In this document: positions 16,036 to 23,218 of the stretch, piece after piece
Numbering within the stretch: position 1 is the first letter of the stretch
Layout of the letters: every line of letters begins with the position of its first letter
Assembly (NCBI GenBank): GCA_003567575.1
Contig: PWZG01000522.1
Location: 1-23,639 of the forward strand
DNA from: PVC group bacterium
GTDB lineage: Bacteria > Verrucomicrobiota > Kiritimatiellia > CAIKKV01 > PXCX01
DNA length: 23,639 nucleotides
Direction: 5' to 3'
The notes under the pieces: generated by a model
The model's input: the letters and a program-made list of their open reading frames with translations, nothing else
Databases searched by the model: none
Told to the model about the DNA's origin: nothing
Translations under genes and position numbers: made by a program

Positions 16036-17185
16036 ACGCCAATTCCTCGTAAAGATCCGTCATCAACACACCGACGCGGCGCACGTCAAAATCACGCACG
16101 GCACGCTGCCGGCCGGCCTCGCCCAATTGCCGCCTTAACGCGGTATCGCCCGCCAGTGACCGGACGGCATCCGCCATGCCGGCAACATCGTTTGGCATCG
16201 TTAAATATCCGGTCACACCATCGACAACAATTTCCCGTGCCCCGCCGGCGTTCACCGCAACGACCGGCTTAGCGGCGGCCATGGCTTCGACCATGACCCG
16301 TCCGAATGGTTCCCGATCCGCCGGATGCACCAGAATGTCCAAAGCCCGCATCACATCCGGCATATCCTCGCGATAACCGGCCAGCAAAGCCCGCCCTTTC
16401 AACGGACCTTCGCAAATCCGGCGGCGCAGTGATCGTTCGTATTCCGGATGATCGCCAAAGCGGTCGTCTCCAACGATGACGAACCGGAAATTATCATCTT
16501 TCTCCCGGACCAGTTTTTCGGCTATATCCAGAAAGAGGGCATGCCGTTTCCACGGCGCCAGATTACCCGTCATGCCGATCAACATGATATCGTCTTCGAT
16601 GCACGGGAAAAAAGACCGGCGCGCGGCCGCCCGTGCGGCGGCATTTTCCGTAAACCGCATGACATCAATTCCGTTGACGATAACGCGAACGCGGTCGCGA
16701 CCGTTGCGGTACTGCTGGATATGGTCGGCCACGGATTTTGAAACGGCGACAATTACGGTTGACCGCCTGTATAGCCAGCGTCCGATCCGGCCCAGCGGCA
16801 CCAGGTCGCGCACATGCCAGATACATGGCAGACCCGCCAGTTGTGCAGCCGGCGCGGCGATCAAGTTCGCCTTATTACTGTTGGCATGCAGGACGCGGAT
16901 ATCCTCCTGTTCGGCTAAACGACGCAATGCGGCGACTTGACGCAGCCCCTGCGCCCCCATCGCCGTCAAACGCAACGGATTCCACGTTCGTTGCACCCGT
17001 ATTAGCGGCTGATCAAAAACCCGGTCACCGCCGGATCGCAAACGGGCGTTTAACGGTCCGGCCGCCGGCGCCGCAACCACCGGGCAAATCCGATCGCGGT
17101 CCAGAAACCGGATCCATTCCGCCAAGCCGACTTCGGCGCCTCCCATGACTGCCGTATGGTTGACAATTAATACGCGGTGACGCAT
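16010..17185 (-). CDS. GT-B glycosyltransferase, family GT4-like
   Basis: 391 residues. N-terminal NHTAVMGGAEVGL (9-21) is the acceptor-side glycine loop common in GT4 enzymes. The donor domain begins GMTGNLAPWKRH (204-215), and EPFGRVMVE (292-300) is the EX7E catalytic motif, followed by GGAREIV. It likely adds a sugar to a growing glycan or lipid-linked acceptor; the donor is unknown. It resembles the next gene only at motif level, so the two may act on successive sugars. ATG 17185 has GGAG about 12 nt upstream, which is slightly long. It sits 86 nt downstream of the GH4 gene on the same strand, and its last 26 nt encode the start and ribosome binding site of the next glycosyltransferase. 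Confidence 0.9.
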   Translation of the reverse strand: MRHRVLIVNHTAVMGGAEVGLAEWIRFLDRDRICPVVAAPAAGPLNARLRSGGDRVFDQPLIRVQRTWNPLRLTAMGAQGLRQVAALRRLAEQEDIRVLHANSNKANLIAAPAAQLAGLPCIWHVRDLVPLGRIGRWLYRRSTVIVAVSKSVADHIQQYRNGRDRVRVIVNGIDVMRFTENAAARAAARRSFFPCIEDDIMLIGMTGNLAPWKRHALFLDIAEKLVREKDDNFRFVIVGDDRFGDHPEYERSLRRRICEGPLKGRALLAGYREDMPDVMRALDILVHPADREPFGRVMVEAMAAAKPVVAVNAGGAREIVVDGVTGYLTMPNDVAGMADAVRSLAGDTALRRQLGEAGRQRAVRDFDVRRVGVLMTDLYEELACESRHYRH

Positions 17186-17271
17186 GGCGCGTTATTCTCC
17201 ATCCCGTGACCGAACCTAAACAGAAACGATACCGCGCCGGGGTTACCGCCGATCCAAGCGCCGCATCGCGC

Positions 17272-18660
17272 TCAGCGCCTTCGATACCAGTATGCCGGCA
17301 ATACATCGCGTTCGGCGGCCAGCAGATCCCGGATACATGCGTCGGCATCGCCGATATTGTTGCAGATGGGATCGGTAAGCAGCGCCCTGCGCAGCAAGGC
17401 GCGATCGCCGGTCATGGCTGCTTCCGCGGTCAATTCATGGGAGTCAAGCAACTGTGTCTGCAATCCCAGAATTCCGCGCGGCATATCGCCCAGCGGTTGC
17501 GGCCGTGGCCCCCGCATATCAACATCGCACCGCAATTCCAGGAATGCATCGTGCGGCAAATTGGTTATGGCGCCGCAATTGGCGGTGTTTATGAAAAACG
17601 GTTTCCCCAAACCGCCCCACATGCTTTCGATGATGTCGGTGGCATGATCGTTGTGGACTTCCCGCATAAACTGTTTAACGCTGAGACTGCCGGCGGCGTA
17701 GCGCTTTGTCTGATTCCAGGCGTCAGCCATTAAGGCGGCGCGGGCGGCGGCGTCGAAAAGCCGCAACGGTTCCGGCTCACAGGCTTTGACGCCATACCCC
17801 TGAAAGAACGGGACATATTCCTTGGTATGCCCGATATTGTCCAGGTAGACGCCGAAAAGATCGAACAGTTTCAAGGCATAAGTCCAATTGTAACGCGACT
17901 TGGAATGTTCCCCGGGATTATTCTTTTCCGCGGCCGCCTTGCGCAACACAAATCGGCGTACACGCGGCATCATATCCTTGCCGTCGTAGAGGAACCGGAA
18001 CAGCACGGTAAAGTGGTTCACGCCGCCAATCGCCAAGTCGAGCCGGCGCTGTACATCGGGCGGGATACACCCGGCATCCTCGGGCAGAATCCCGACATTC
18101 TTACACCAACCCAGTCGGTTATAAGGTTCGTGATGACCGTCGCACAGCGCAAAGCTGGTCGTTTGCGGCGCATAACTACGCAAGGCCATACCAAGAACGG
18201 TGGTTGGGTTGACGAAATTGATGACCCATGCGTCGGGCGCCAGGCGCGCCGCATCACGCGCCATCGCCACGGCATGGGGAATCTCGCGCAATGCTCGGAA
18301 AATTCCGCCGGGACCTATGGTGTCGGAACTGCACATGCGAATACCGTGCCGGGCCGCGATTTCGGTGTCGACCCCGCGGAAATGGGCATTGCGATCGGAA
18401 AACGTCAGGACCATGAAATCCGAACCGGCCATAACCTTGCGCCGATCGGTATTCCCTACGACCTTGACACCGCAACCCGTTGATTTAAAGATGCGCCGTG
18501 CCAGACGCATCATGGTATTCAACGTCTTAACATCGGTGTCGACCAGCGCCAGCGTACCTTCGCGCATGACTTCGCTGGACGCCATCTTGTGGATAACTTG
18601 TTTCCCGAAAAAATAGCTGCCGGCCCCAATTACCGTAATCTTCGGTCCTCGCATCGTCAT
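17272..18660 (-). CDS. Glycoside hydrolase family 4 (NAD- and metal-dependent) enzyme, alpha-glucosidase/alpha-galactosidase-like
   Basis: 462 residues. The N-terminal NAD-binding loop is VIGAGSYFFG (10-19). A DTIGPGGIFRALREIP block (113-128) and NFVNPTTV (148-155) match the DT-GPGG-RALR and NPT motifs of the GH4 alpha branch. Cys173 (in ALCDGHHE) and His216 (in GVNHFT) occupy the expected metal-ligand positions. GH4 enzymes cleave glycosides by a redox-elimination route using NAD and Mn. The sequence after the metal Cys (CDGHH) differs from the CHSVQ, CNVP or CDMP forms I know, so the substrate may be unusual. ATG 18660 is chosen because GAGAGG (18668-18673 complement) lies 7 nt upstream; an alternative TTG at 18675 would fall on that site. 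First gene of the minus-strand glycan unit, with a promoter at 18721-18749. Confidence 0.88.
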   Translation of the reverse strand: MTMRGPKITVIGAGSYFFGKQVIHKMASSEVMREGTLALVDTDVKTLNTMMRLARRIFKSTGCGVKVVGNTDRRKVMAGSDFMVLTFSDRNAHFRGVDTEIAARHGIRMCSSDTIGPGGIFRALREIPHAVAMARDAARLAPDAWVINFVNPTTVLGMALRSYAPQTTSFALCDGHHEPYNRLGWCKNVGILPEDAGCIPPDVQRRLDLAIGGVNHFTVLFRFLYDGKDMMPRVRRFVLRKAAAEKNNPGEHSKSRYNWTYALKLFDLFGVYLDNIGHTKEYVPFFQGYGVKACEPEPLRLFDAAARAALMADAWNQTKRYAAGSLSVKQFMREVHNDHATDIIESMWGGLGKPFFINTANCGAITNLPHDAFLELRCDVDMRGPRPQPLGDMPRGILGLQTQLLDSHELTAEAAMTGDRALLRRALLTDPICNNIGDADACIRDLLAAERDVLPAYWYRRR

Positions 18661-18720
18661 TTCAACACCTCTCAATTGTCACGCCGATAAAGCGGCGCAA
18701 TGTATTTCCGAAACTCCGTC

Positions 18721-18749
18721 AATATACATTACAACCATCGTTTTGACAA
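18721..18749 (-). promoter_or_regulatory. Sigma-70-type promoter for the GH4-glycosyltransferase unit
   Basis: On the minus strand TTGTCA (18749-18744), a 17-nt spacer and TATATT (18726-18721) match 5/6 and 5/6 of the consensus. The predicted start is near 18714, leaving a leader of about 54 nt. Its -35 lies 42 bp from the -35 of the divergent plus-strand promoter. Confidence 0.55.
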
Positions 18750-18791
18750 GTATCGGCTCTGCCGGAATTGCTGGGATGATCGCCGTCATGA

Positions 18792-18819
18792 TTGACAATA
18801 CAGGACAACATGCCATAAT
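18792..18819 (+). promoter_or_regulatory. Sigma-70-type promoter for the 18922-22873 operon
   Basis: A perfect TTGACA (18792-18797) is followed after 16 nt by CATAAT (18814-18819, 5/6). The predicted transcription start is near 18826, inside the palindrome at 18815-18839, with a leader of about 96 nt to the first ATG. This is among the strongest promoter matches in the window. Confidence 0.6.
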
Positions 18820-18839
18820 GCATTGTCTGATTGCATTAT
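18815..18839. promoter_or_regulatory. Candidate operator: 8-9-8 perfect palindrome over the -10 and start site
   Basis: ATAATGCA (18815-18822), a 9-nt spacer and TGCATTAT (18832-18839) form a perfect inverted repeat. Half-site centres are about 17 bp apart, a spacing suited to a dimeric DNA-binding protein. It overlaps the -10 element and predicted start, the usual place for a repressor site. The regulator is unknown. Confidence 0.45.
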
Positions 18840-18921
18840 CTTCCGGCATCCGCCTGCGGAGGGAATGATACCGCACAGTCGTGTCTGATATCGTCAGAAT
18901 AAACTATAAGGAGGGCCAATC

Positions 18922-19299
18922 ATGCCATCACTGGAAATGCTCGGTTCGTTCACCTTGTCGCCATTGAAAATCGATGAAATCGTTACTCGCAAAGGGCCGG
19001 GTAACTTTGCCTTGGGATACGTCGAAAACAAAGTATTCTACGTACGGTACATCGGGCGCGCGGACGAAGACATCAATTCAACACTCAAGAGCTGGGTAAA
19101 CTATCGTGAGGACTGCAACCGTTTCAAGTTTTCCTATGCCCCAAACGCACGAGCCGCCTTTTTGAAGCATTGCGAAATTTTCCACGCATTTGCCAAGGGC
19201 AGCGGGCTATCCGAAAAAGATCATCCGGACCGGCCCGAGGGTTCCGACTGGACGTGTCCGGTATGCGATTATTTCAGCCGACCACAACCGGAATCATGA
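18922..19299 (+). CDS. Small protein with GIY-YIG-like core and C-terminal CPxC pair, function unknown
   Basis: 125 residues. The segment GNFALGYVENKVFYVRYIGR (27-46) followed by ADEDINSTLKSW resembles the two-strand GIY...YIG core and following helix of GIY-YIG nuclease-fold proteins, with G-F-ALG and YIGRAD in place of the canonical triplets. Near the C-terminus are HPDRPEG (101-107) and WTCPVC (110-115), a possible metal site. The canonical nuclease residues are not clearly all present, so catalysis is uncertain and the fold call is tentative. The start is certain: AAGGAGGG (18908-18915) lies 6 nt before the ATG, the best ribosome binding site in the window. It is the first gene after the operator-bearing promoter, and its stop overlaps the ACT gene start by 4 nt (ATGA). 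It could be a nucleic-acid-binding accessory or an unrelated leader gene. Confidence 0.7.
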   Translation: MPSLEMLGSFTLSPLKIDEIVTRKGPGNFALGYVENKVFYVRYIGRADEDINSTLKSWVNYREDCNRFKFSYAPNARAAFLKHCEIFHAFAKGSGLSEKDHPDRPEGSDWTCPVCDYFSRPQPES

Positions 19300-19880
19300 A
19301 AACCAGCGTCTCACGATATGTCATTTCCGTTCTGATCTCGGACCGGGTGGGGATCATGCGCGGCATTACGTCGGCTGTTACCGATCTGGACGGCGACATA
19401 CAAGGCATCAGCCAGACGGTGGTTCAGGCATATTTTACGGTTATTCTGGTTGCCGCGTTTAAGCGTCCAGTTACCGCGCGGACCATTCAAACGGCCATTT
19501 CCAGCGCCTTTCGCGAAGACGAGATTTCGGTAATGGTCCGGGAATTCCATGATCATTCCGCATCGCTATCGAAAGGGGAACGCTATATCCTTACGTTAAT
19601 GGGCCGTGAATCTCCGGGTATACTCAAGCAACTGACCACTTACTTGGCCGATAAAGAAATAAACATCGAAGACTGGTATTTCCGTATCGACGGCATCATG
19701 GTAACCCATATCGGAGAGATAACGGTTCCGCCGCGACTCGATATCCGACAGATCCAGGATGATTTGCGAGCACTGCTGGAACCGCGCGATCTGCGGGTAC
19801 ACTGTCGTCACGAAAACCTGTTCCGTGCAACCAACGAAGTCGAATCCATCGGCTTAATGCTGGGCAAACACGCTGGATAA
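19296..19880 (+). CDS. Double ACT-domain protein, GcvR-like
   Basis: 194 residues. ACT domain 1 spans about 7-80 (YVISVLISDRVGIMRGITSA) and ACT domain 2 about 96-170 (YILTLMGRESPGILKQLTTY, then INIEDWYFR). Each has the typical 'D/E-xxGI' turn before the first helix (DRVGI, ESPGI). This resembles the two-ACT layout of the glycine cleavage regulator GcvR; there is no DNA-binding or catalytic domain. ACT domains usually bind amino acids, so this is probably a ligand-sensing or partner-binding protein. The ligand is unknown. ATG 19296 overlaps the preceding stop (ATGA); no strong ribosome binding site is present, consistent with coupling. An upstream in-frame ATG (19170) would lie inside the preceding gene and adds no domain. 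Standalone ACT proteins are recurrent neighbours of UPF0210 genes, as seen here. Confidence 0.85.
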   Translation: MKTSVSRYVISVLISDRVGIMRGITSAVTDLDGDIQGISQTVVQAYFTVILVAAFKRPVTARTIQTAISSAFREDEISVMVREFHDHSASLSKGERYILTLMGRESPGILKQLTTYLADKEINIEDWYFRIDGIMVTHIGEITVPPRLDIRQIQDDLRALLEPRDLRVHCRHENLFRATNEVESIGLMLGKHAG

Positions 19881-19903
19881 TGTCCATTGCCGCGACATAC
19901 GCC

Positions 19904-19933
19904 TTGCTTTTTCATGCGTATTCATTATTATAT
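19904..19933 (+). promoter_or_regulatory. Weak internal promoter candidate just upstream of the UPF0210 gene
   Basis: TTGCTT (19904-19909) and TTATAT (19928-19933) are 18 nt apart. The predicted start would fall at or next to the ATG at 19939, implying a leaderless message. No Shine-Dalgarno-like sequence precedes that ATG. The region is AT-rich compared with its surroundings. Confidence 0.25.
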
Positions 19934-19938
19934 CCTGC

Positions 19939-21312
19939 ATGTACAGAACCGATAATGTGTTGGGTACCGTCCGCATGTTGCAGGACGAGAATCTTGACGT
20001 GCGTACCGTCACGATGGGAATCGACTTATCCGACTGCGCCGGACGCGATATGGCGGCGGTAACGGCTGCCGTTCACGATAAAATCACCCGTAAAGCGCGC
20101 AACTTGGTGAAAACCTGCGATGACGTCTCCTCCCGTTACGGGATTCCCATTATCAACAAACGTTTGGCGGTTTCGCCCGCCTCGCGTTTGCTCGAAGGCC
20201 ACGAACAGGATGCCGCGCCGCGTCTGGCCAAGGCGTTGGATGCGGCGGCGGCGGCGGTGCAGGTGGACCTGATCGGTGGCTATACCGCGCTGGTACACAA
20301 GGGGATGACGCCGGGTGAACAACTGCTGATCGATTCGTTGCCGGAGGCGCTCAGCACAACCGAACGACTTTGTGCTTCGGTAAATATCGCGACGACGCGC
20401 GCCGGCATCAATGCGGATGCCGTTTTGCGCGTTGCCGAAGCGATTGTAAAAACGGCGGCGGCAACGGGAGATCGGAACGGATTCGGCGCCGCCAAACTGG
20501 TCGTATTCGCCAACAGCGCCGAAGACAATCCATTCATGGCAGGCGCCTATCTTGGCGAAGGTGAACCGGAATGCGTCATCAATGTCGGCGTCAGCGGTCC
20601 CGGCGTTGTCAAACGGGCGGTAGAGCGGCTGGTAACCGCCCTGCCCCACTGTACGCTTGACCAGATTGCCGAGGAAATCAAGCACACTGCTTTCCGGGTG
20701 ACCCGCACCGGAGAGCTGATCGGGCGTGAAGTCGCGGAGCGGCTGAACACCCCGTTCGGCGTCCTGGACCTGTCCCTGGCGCCAACCCCGCGGGTTGGCG
20801 ACAGTGTCGGCGAAATCTACCAGGCCATGGGCATTACCCACATCGGTGCGCCGGGCACGACGGCCGCCGTTGCGTTACTGAACGACGCCGTCAAAAAAGG
20901 CGGCGCTTTCGCATCGGCCGCCGTAGGTGGCCTTTCCGGCGCCTTCATTCCCGTCATGGAAGACCGCGCGCTGGCCGAGGCCGTGTCCGAAGGATGGTTG
21001 ACGCTTGAAAAGCTCGAAGCCTTGACCGCGGTCTGCTCGGTCGGTCTGGACATGATCCTTATCGCCGGCGACACGCCGTCCGCCATCGTGGCCGGCATCA
21101 TTCTCGATGAAGCCGCCATCGGTGTTTGCAATCGGAAAACAACCGCGGTACGCCTCATCCCGGTACCGGGCGCCAAGCCGGGCGATCACATCGATTTCGG
21201 CGGTTTATTCGGTTCCGGCACCGTCATGAAGATTACCGCGCCAACCGGCAGTGAAGAGTTTGTGCGCCACGGCGGCCATATCCCGGCGCCGATACAGAGT
21301 CTTGTCAACTGA
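19939..21312 (+). CDS. UPF0210 (DUF711) family protein, PFL-like
   Basis: 457 residues, the usual family length. The N-terminus VLGTVRMLQDENLDVRTVTM (8-27) matches the family's typical opening, in which a short helix precedes ENLDVRTxTxG, and this fixes the start at 19939. Other conserved-looking stretches are GIPIINKRLAVSP, NPFMAGAYLGEGEPE, INVGVSGPG and the C-terminal GGLFGSGTVM region. The family is structurally characterised but has no firmly established reaction; relation to glycyl-radical enzymes gives it the 'PFL family' label, and activity is unproven. It occurs next to ACT-domain genes in diverse bacteria and archaea, as here. It begins 58 nt after the ACT gene without a visible ribosome binding site and ends 4 nt before the sigma-54 activator. 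It is likely cytoplasmic: no signal peptide or membrane segment is seen. Confidence 0.9.
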   Translation: MYRTDNVLGTVRMLQDENLDVRTVTMGIDLSDCAGRDMAAVTAAVHDKITRKARNLVKTCDDVSSRYGIPIINKRLAVSPASRLLEGHEQDAAPRLAKALDAAAAAVQVDLIGGYTALVHKGMTPGEQLLIDSLPEALSTTERLCASVNIATTRAGINADAVLRVAEAIVKTAAATGDRNGFGAAKLVVFANSAEDNPFMAGAYLGEGEPECVINVGVSGPGVVKRAVERLVTALPHCTLDQIAEEIKHTAFRVTRTGELIGREVAERLNTPFGVLDLSLAPTPRVGDSVGEIYQAMGITHIGAPGTTAAVALLNDAVKKGGAFASAAVGGLSGAFIPVMEDRALAEAVSEGWLTLEKLEALTAVCSVGLDMILIAGDTPSAIVAGIILDEAAIGVCNRKTTAVRLIPVPGAKPGDHIDFGGLFGSGTVMKITAPTGSEEFVRHGGHIPAPIQSLVN

Positions 21313-21316
21313 CGCC

Positions 21317-22873
21317 ATGCAGCCGTCATCCCCGCCATCCAGCCCGCCCCGCGCCGATACCGAGCTGGCTGTTCTGAACCGGATCATCCAGGCGATGGCG
21401 CACCATCATGATCTTGCCACCCTGCTACATGATGTACTCGACATTATCGAAACGGAATTGGGGATGACCTGCGCCACGCTGACGTTGCGTTTGCCGGGAT
21501 CGGATGTGTTCGAGATCGAAACCTCGCGCGGCCTTACGGAACACGAACAATCACGCGGCCGTTACCTGCTCGGCGAAGGCGTAACCGGTCAGGTCGCCCA
21601 GACGGGACAACCCGCCCTGATCCCGGACATTCGCAGCGATCCGCGTTTTCTCAACCGCACCGGTTCACGCGCCGGACAAACGGTGGCCTTTATCTGCGTT
21701 CCGGTCAAACATCATCACGAGGTCATCGGAACGTTCAGTGTCGACCGCGCGAAACCGGATGACGCCACATTGAAACGCGATTTGAATTTCCTGGCCATTG
21801 TGGCCAACATCCTGGCCGAGGCCGTGGTCGGCATCCAGGAACAACGCGCTGCAACCGACGCATTGCGGGCGGAAAATCAGCGATTACGCCGCGAACTCGG
21901 CGACCTGTACCGGCCGCGCAACATTCGCGGCAATTGCAGCAACATGCGTGTCGTCTATCAGCAGATCGCCCAAGTCGCCGACAGTCAGGCCACCGTACTT
22001 ATTCGAGGCGAATCCGGCACCGGCAAGGAACTGGTAGCGCACGCCATTCACTATGCCAGTTCACGCCATGAGCATCCGTTCGTGCGCGTCAATTGTGCCG
22101 CATTGCCGGAGACCCTGATCGAAAGCGAATTGTTCGGCCACGAAAAAGGCGCCTTTACCGGCGCATTACAACAGCGCAAAGGCCGCTTCGAACTGGCTAA
22201 CGGCGGCACGTTGTTTCTGGATGAAATCGGCGACATCTCGCCGGCCGTACAGGTGCGGATGTTACGGGTGATCCAGGAACGCTGTTTCGAACGTGTCGGC
22301 GGCAATCAGACCATCAAGGTCAACGTGCGACTGTTGGCGGCTACCAGCAAGAATCTTGAAGAAGCCATCCGCGACGGCCGATTCCGCGACGATCTGTATT
22401 ACCGGCTCAACGTCTTTCCCATCCACATGCCGGCGCTACGCGAGCGACGTTCAGACATTATCCTGCTGGCGGATCATTTCCTGCAGAAATACAACGACGT
22501 TTACCATAAACAGATTAAACGGATTTCCACGCCGGCCATCAACATGATGATGGCTTACCACTGGCCGGGCAATGTTCGCGAGTTGGAAAACTGCATCGAA
22601 CGCGCAGTCCTTTCAAGTACCGACGATGTGATTCACGGCTACACCTTGCCGCCATCCCTGCAAACCAGTGAAGCAACCAATACAGCCATGTTGCCCGATA
22701 ACGGCGCCAGTCTGCGTGCCATGGTCGATGCGTTCGAGCGCGAAATCATCGTCGATACGCTCAAAAAACACCGCGGCAACGCCGCCGCCGCCGCCCGGAT
22801 GTTGCAGGTCACGCAGCGCATCATGAACTATCGCATCAAGCGTCTAGGCATCGCGCCGCACAACTTCAAATAG
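21317..22873 (+). CDS. Sigma-54-dependent transcription activator, GAF-AAA+-Fis HTH (NifA/FhlA type)
   Basis: 518 residues. An N-terminal GAF sensor domain covers about 15-172, with LLGEGVTGQVAQTGQP typical of NifA-like GAFs. The AAA+ core has Walker A GESGTGKE (231-238), the sigma-54-contacting loop GAFTGA (278-283), Walker B GGTLFLDEIGD (296-306), an arginine-finger region RDDLYYRLNVFP and sensor II WPGNVRELEN. A Fis-type helix-turn-helix occupies about 479-513 (NAAAAARMLQVTQ...YRIKRLGI). All key residues are intact, so it should remodel sigma-54 RNA polymerase at enhancer-regulated promoters. The GAF ligand is unknown, and NifA resemblance alone does not show nitrogen fixation. ATG 21317 lies 4 nt after the UPF0210 stop. 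No good ribosome binding site is visible, suggesting coupled translation; a longer frame from 21251 would overlap the upstream gene and adds nothing recognisable. Confidence 0.93.
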   Translation: MQPSSPPSSPPRADTELAVLNRIIQAMAHHHDLATLLHDVLDIIETELGMTCATLTLRLPGSDVFEIETSRGLTEHEQSRGRYLLGEGVTGQVAQTGQPALIPDIRSDPRFLNRTGSRAGQTVAFICVPVKHHHEVIGTFSVDRAKPDDATLKRDLNFLAIVANILAEAVVGIQEQRAATDALRAENQRLRRELGDLYRPRNIRGNCSNMRVVYQQIAQVADSQATVLIRGESGTGKELVAHAIHYASSRHEHPFVRVNCAALPETLIESELFGHEKGAFTGALQQRKGRFELANGGTLFLDEIGDISPAVQVRMLRVIQERCFERVGGNQTIKVNVRLLAATSKNLEEAIRDGRFRDDLYYRLNVFPIHMPALRERRSDIILLADHFLQKYNDVYHKQIKRISTPAINMMMAYHWPGNVRELENCIERAVLSSTDDVIHGYTLPPSLQTSEATNTAMLPDNGASLRAMVDAFEREIIVDTLKKHRGNAAAAARMLQVTQRIMNYRIKRLGIAPHNFK

Positions 22874-23218
22874 AGGGTGATATGCGCCCGCTGGCCCCAA
22901 ATTGCGGACTCAAATTGTCCTCGATTCGGTTTCCCGTTGTCCTCAACGGCTCATCAGAACCAGCCTTCGCCATGCGGCTACGGCTCGGCAGGGATTCGCC
23001 CTCCACAAAAAGGTCAAGCAGTGCGTGATGCGATTGGCCACGCAATTTGGAGGGCGAAGCCATGCCACGGCGTAGCCGAAGGCGAAGACGGGTCCCGCTG
23101 ATCCGCATGAGGACCGATCGAAACCAAGGTGCGAACGAATTGACGGCAAGTCAATCCGCAATTCCGGGACCATCCTTTCGTCTTGCCTCATAATCGGCAA
23201 CCGTGGTATCTTCCTGGC
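22874..23218. other. Intergenic region with palindromic element between the sigma-54 activator and the R-M gene
   Basis: About 345 nt. The middle third is the inverted-repeat element at 22965-23087. Short open frames through it translate the repeat only. I found no clear rho-independent terminator after the activator gene and no convincing promoter for the restriction gene. Confidence 0.6.
22965..23087. repeat. MITE/REP-like long inverted repeat
   Basis: CTTCGCC (22965-22971) pairs with GGCGAAG (23081-23087), CGGCTACGG-type sequence on the left matches a CGGCGTAGCCG on the right, and TTCGCCCTCCA (22995-23005) pairs exactly with TGGAGGGCGAA (23048-23058). An inner TGCGTG (23022-23027) / CACGCA (23039-23044) stem forms the tip. 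The whole 123 bp can fold as an imperfect hairpin. Repeats with TTCGCC...GTAGCCGAAGGCGAAG ends are, from memory, abundant in several PVC genomes. Confidence 0.75.

Noticed and set aside
18679..18876. Small minus-strand open frame between the divergent operons
   Set aside because: It spans both promoters and the palindrome, has no ribosome binding site, and shows no family motif.
19880..20062. Open frame starting at the TAATG after the ACT gene
   Set aside because: It overlaps the UPF0210 gene in another frame, and UPF0210 begins correctly at 19939 without any frameshift.
22892..22905. Sigma-54 promoter-like TGGCCCC...TTGC after the activator gene
   Set aside because: The GG-to-GC spacing is one base short of the strict sigma-54 requirement, and no gene begins at a suitable distance.
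22877..23101. Plus-strand open frame downstream of the sigma-54 activator
   Set aside because: It translates through the inverted-repeat element, has no ribosome binding site and no known motif.
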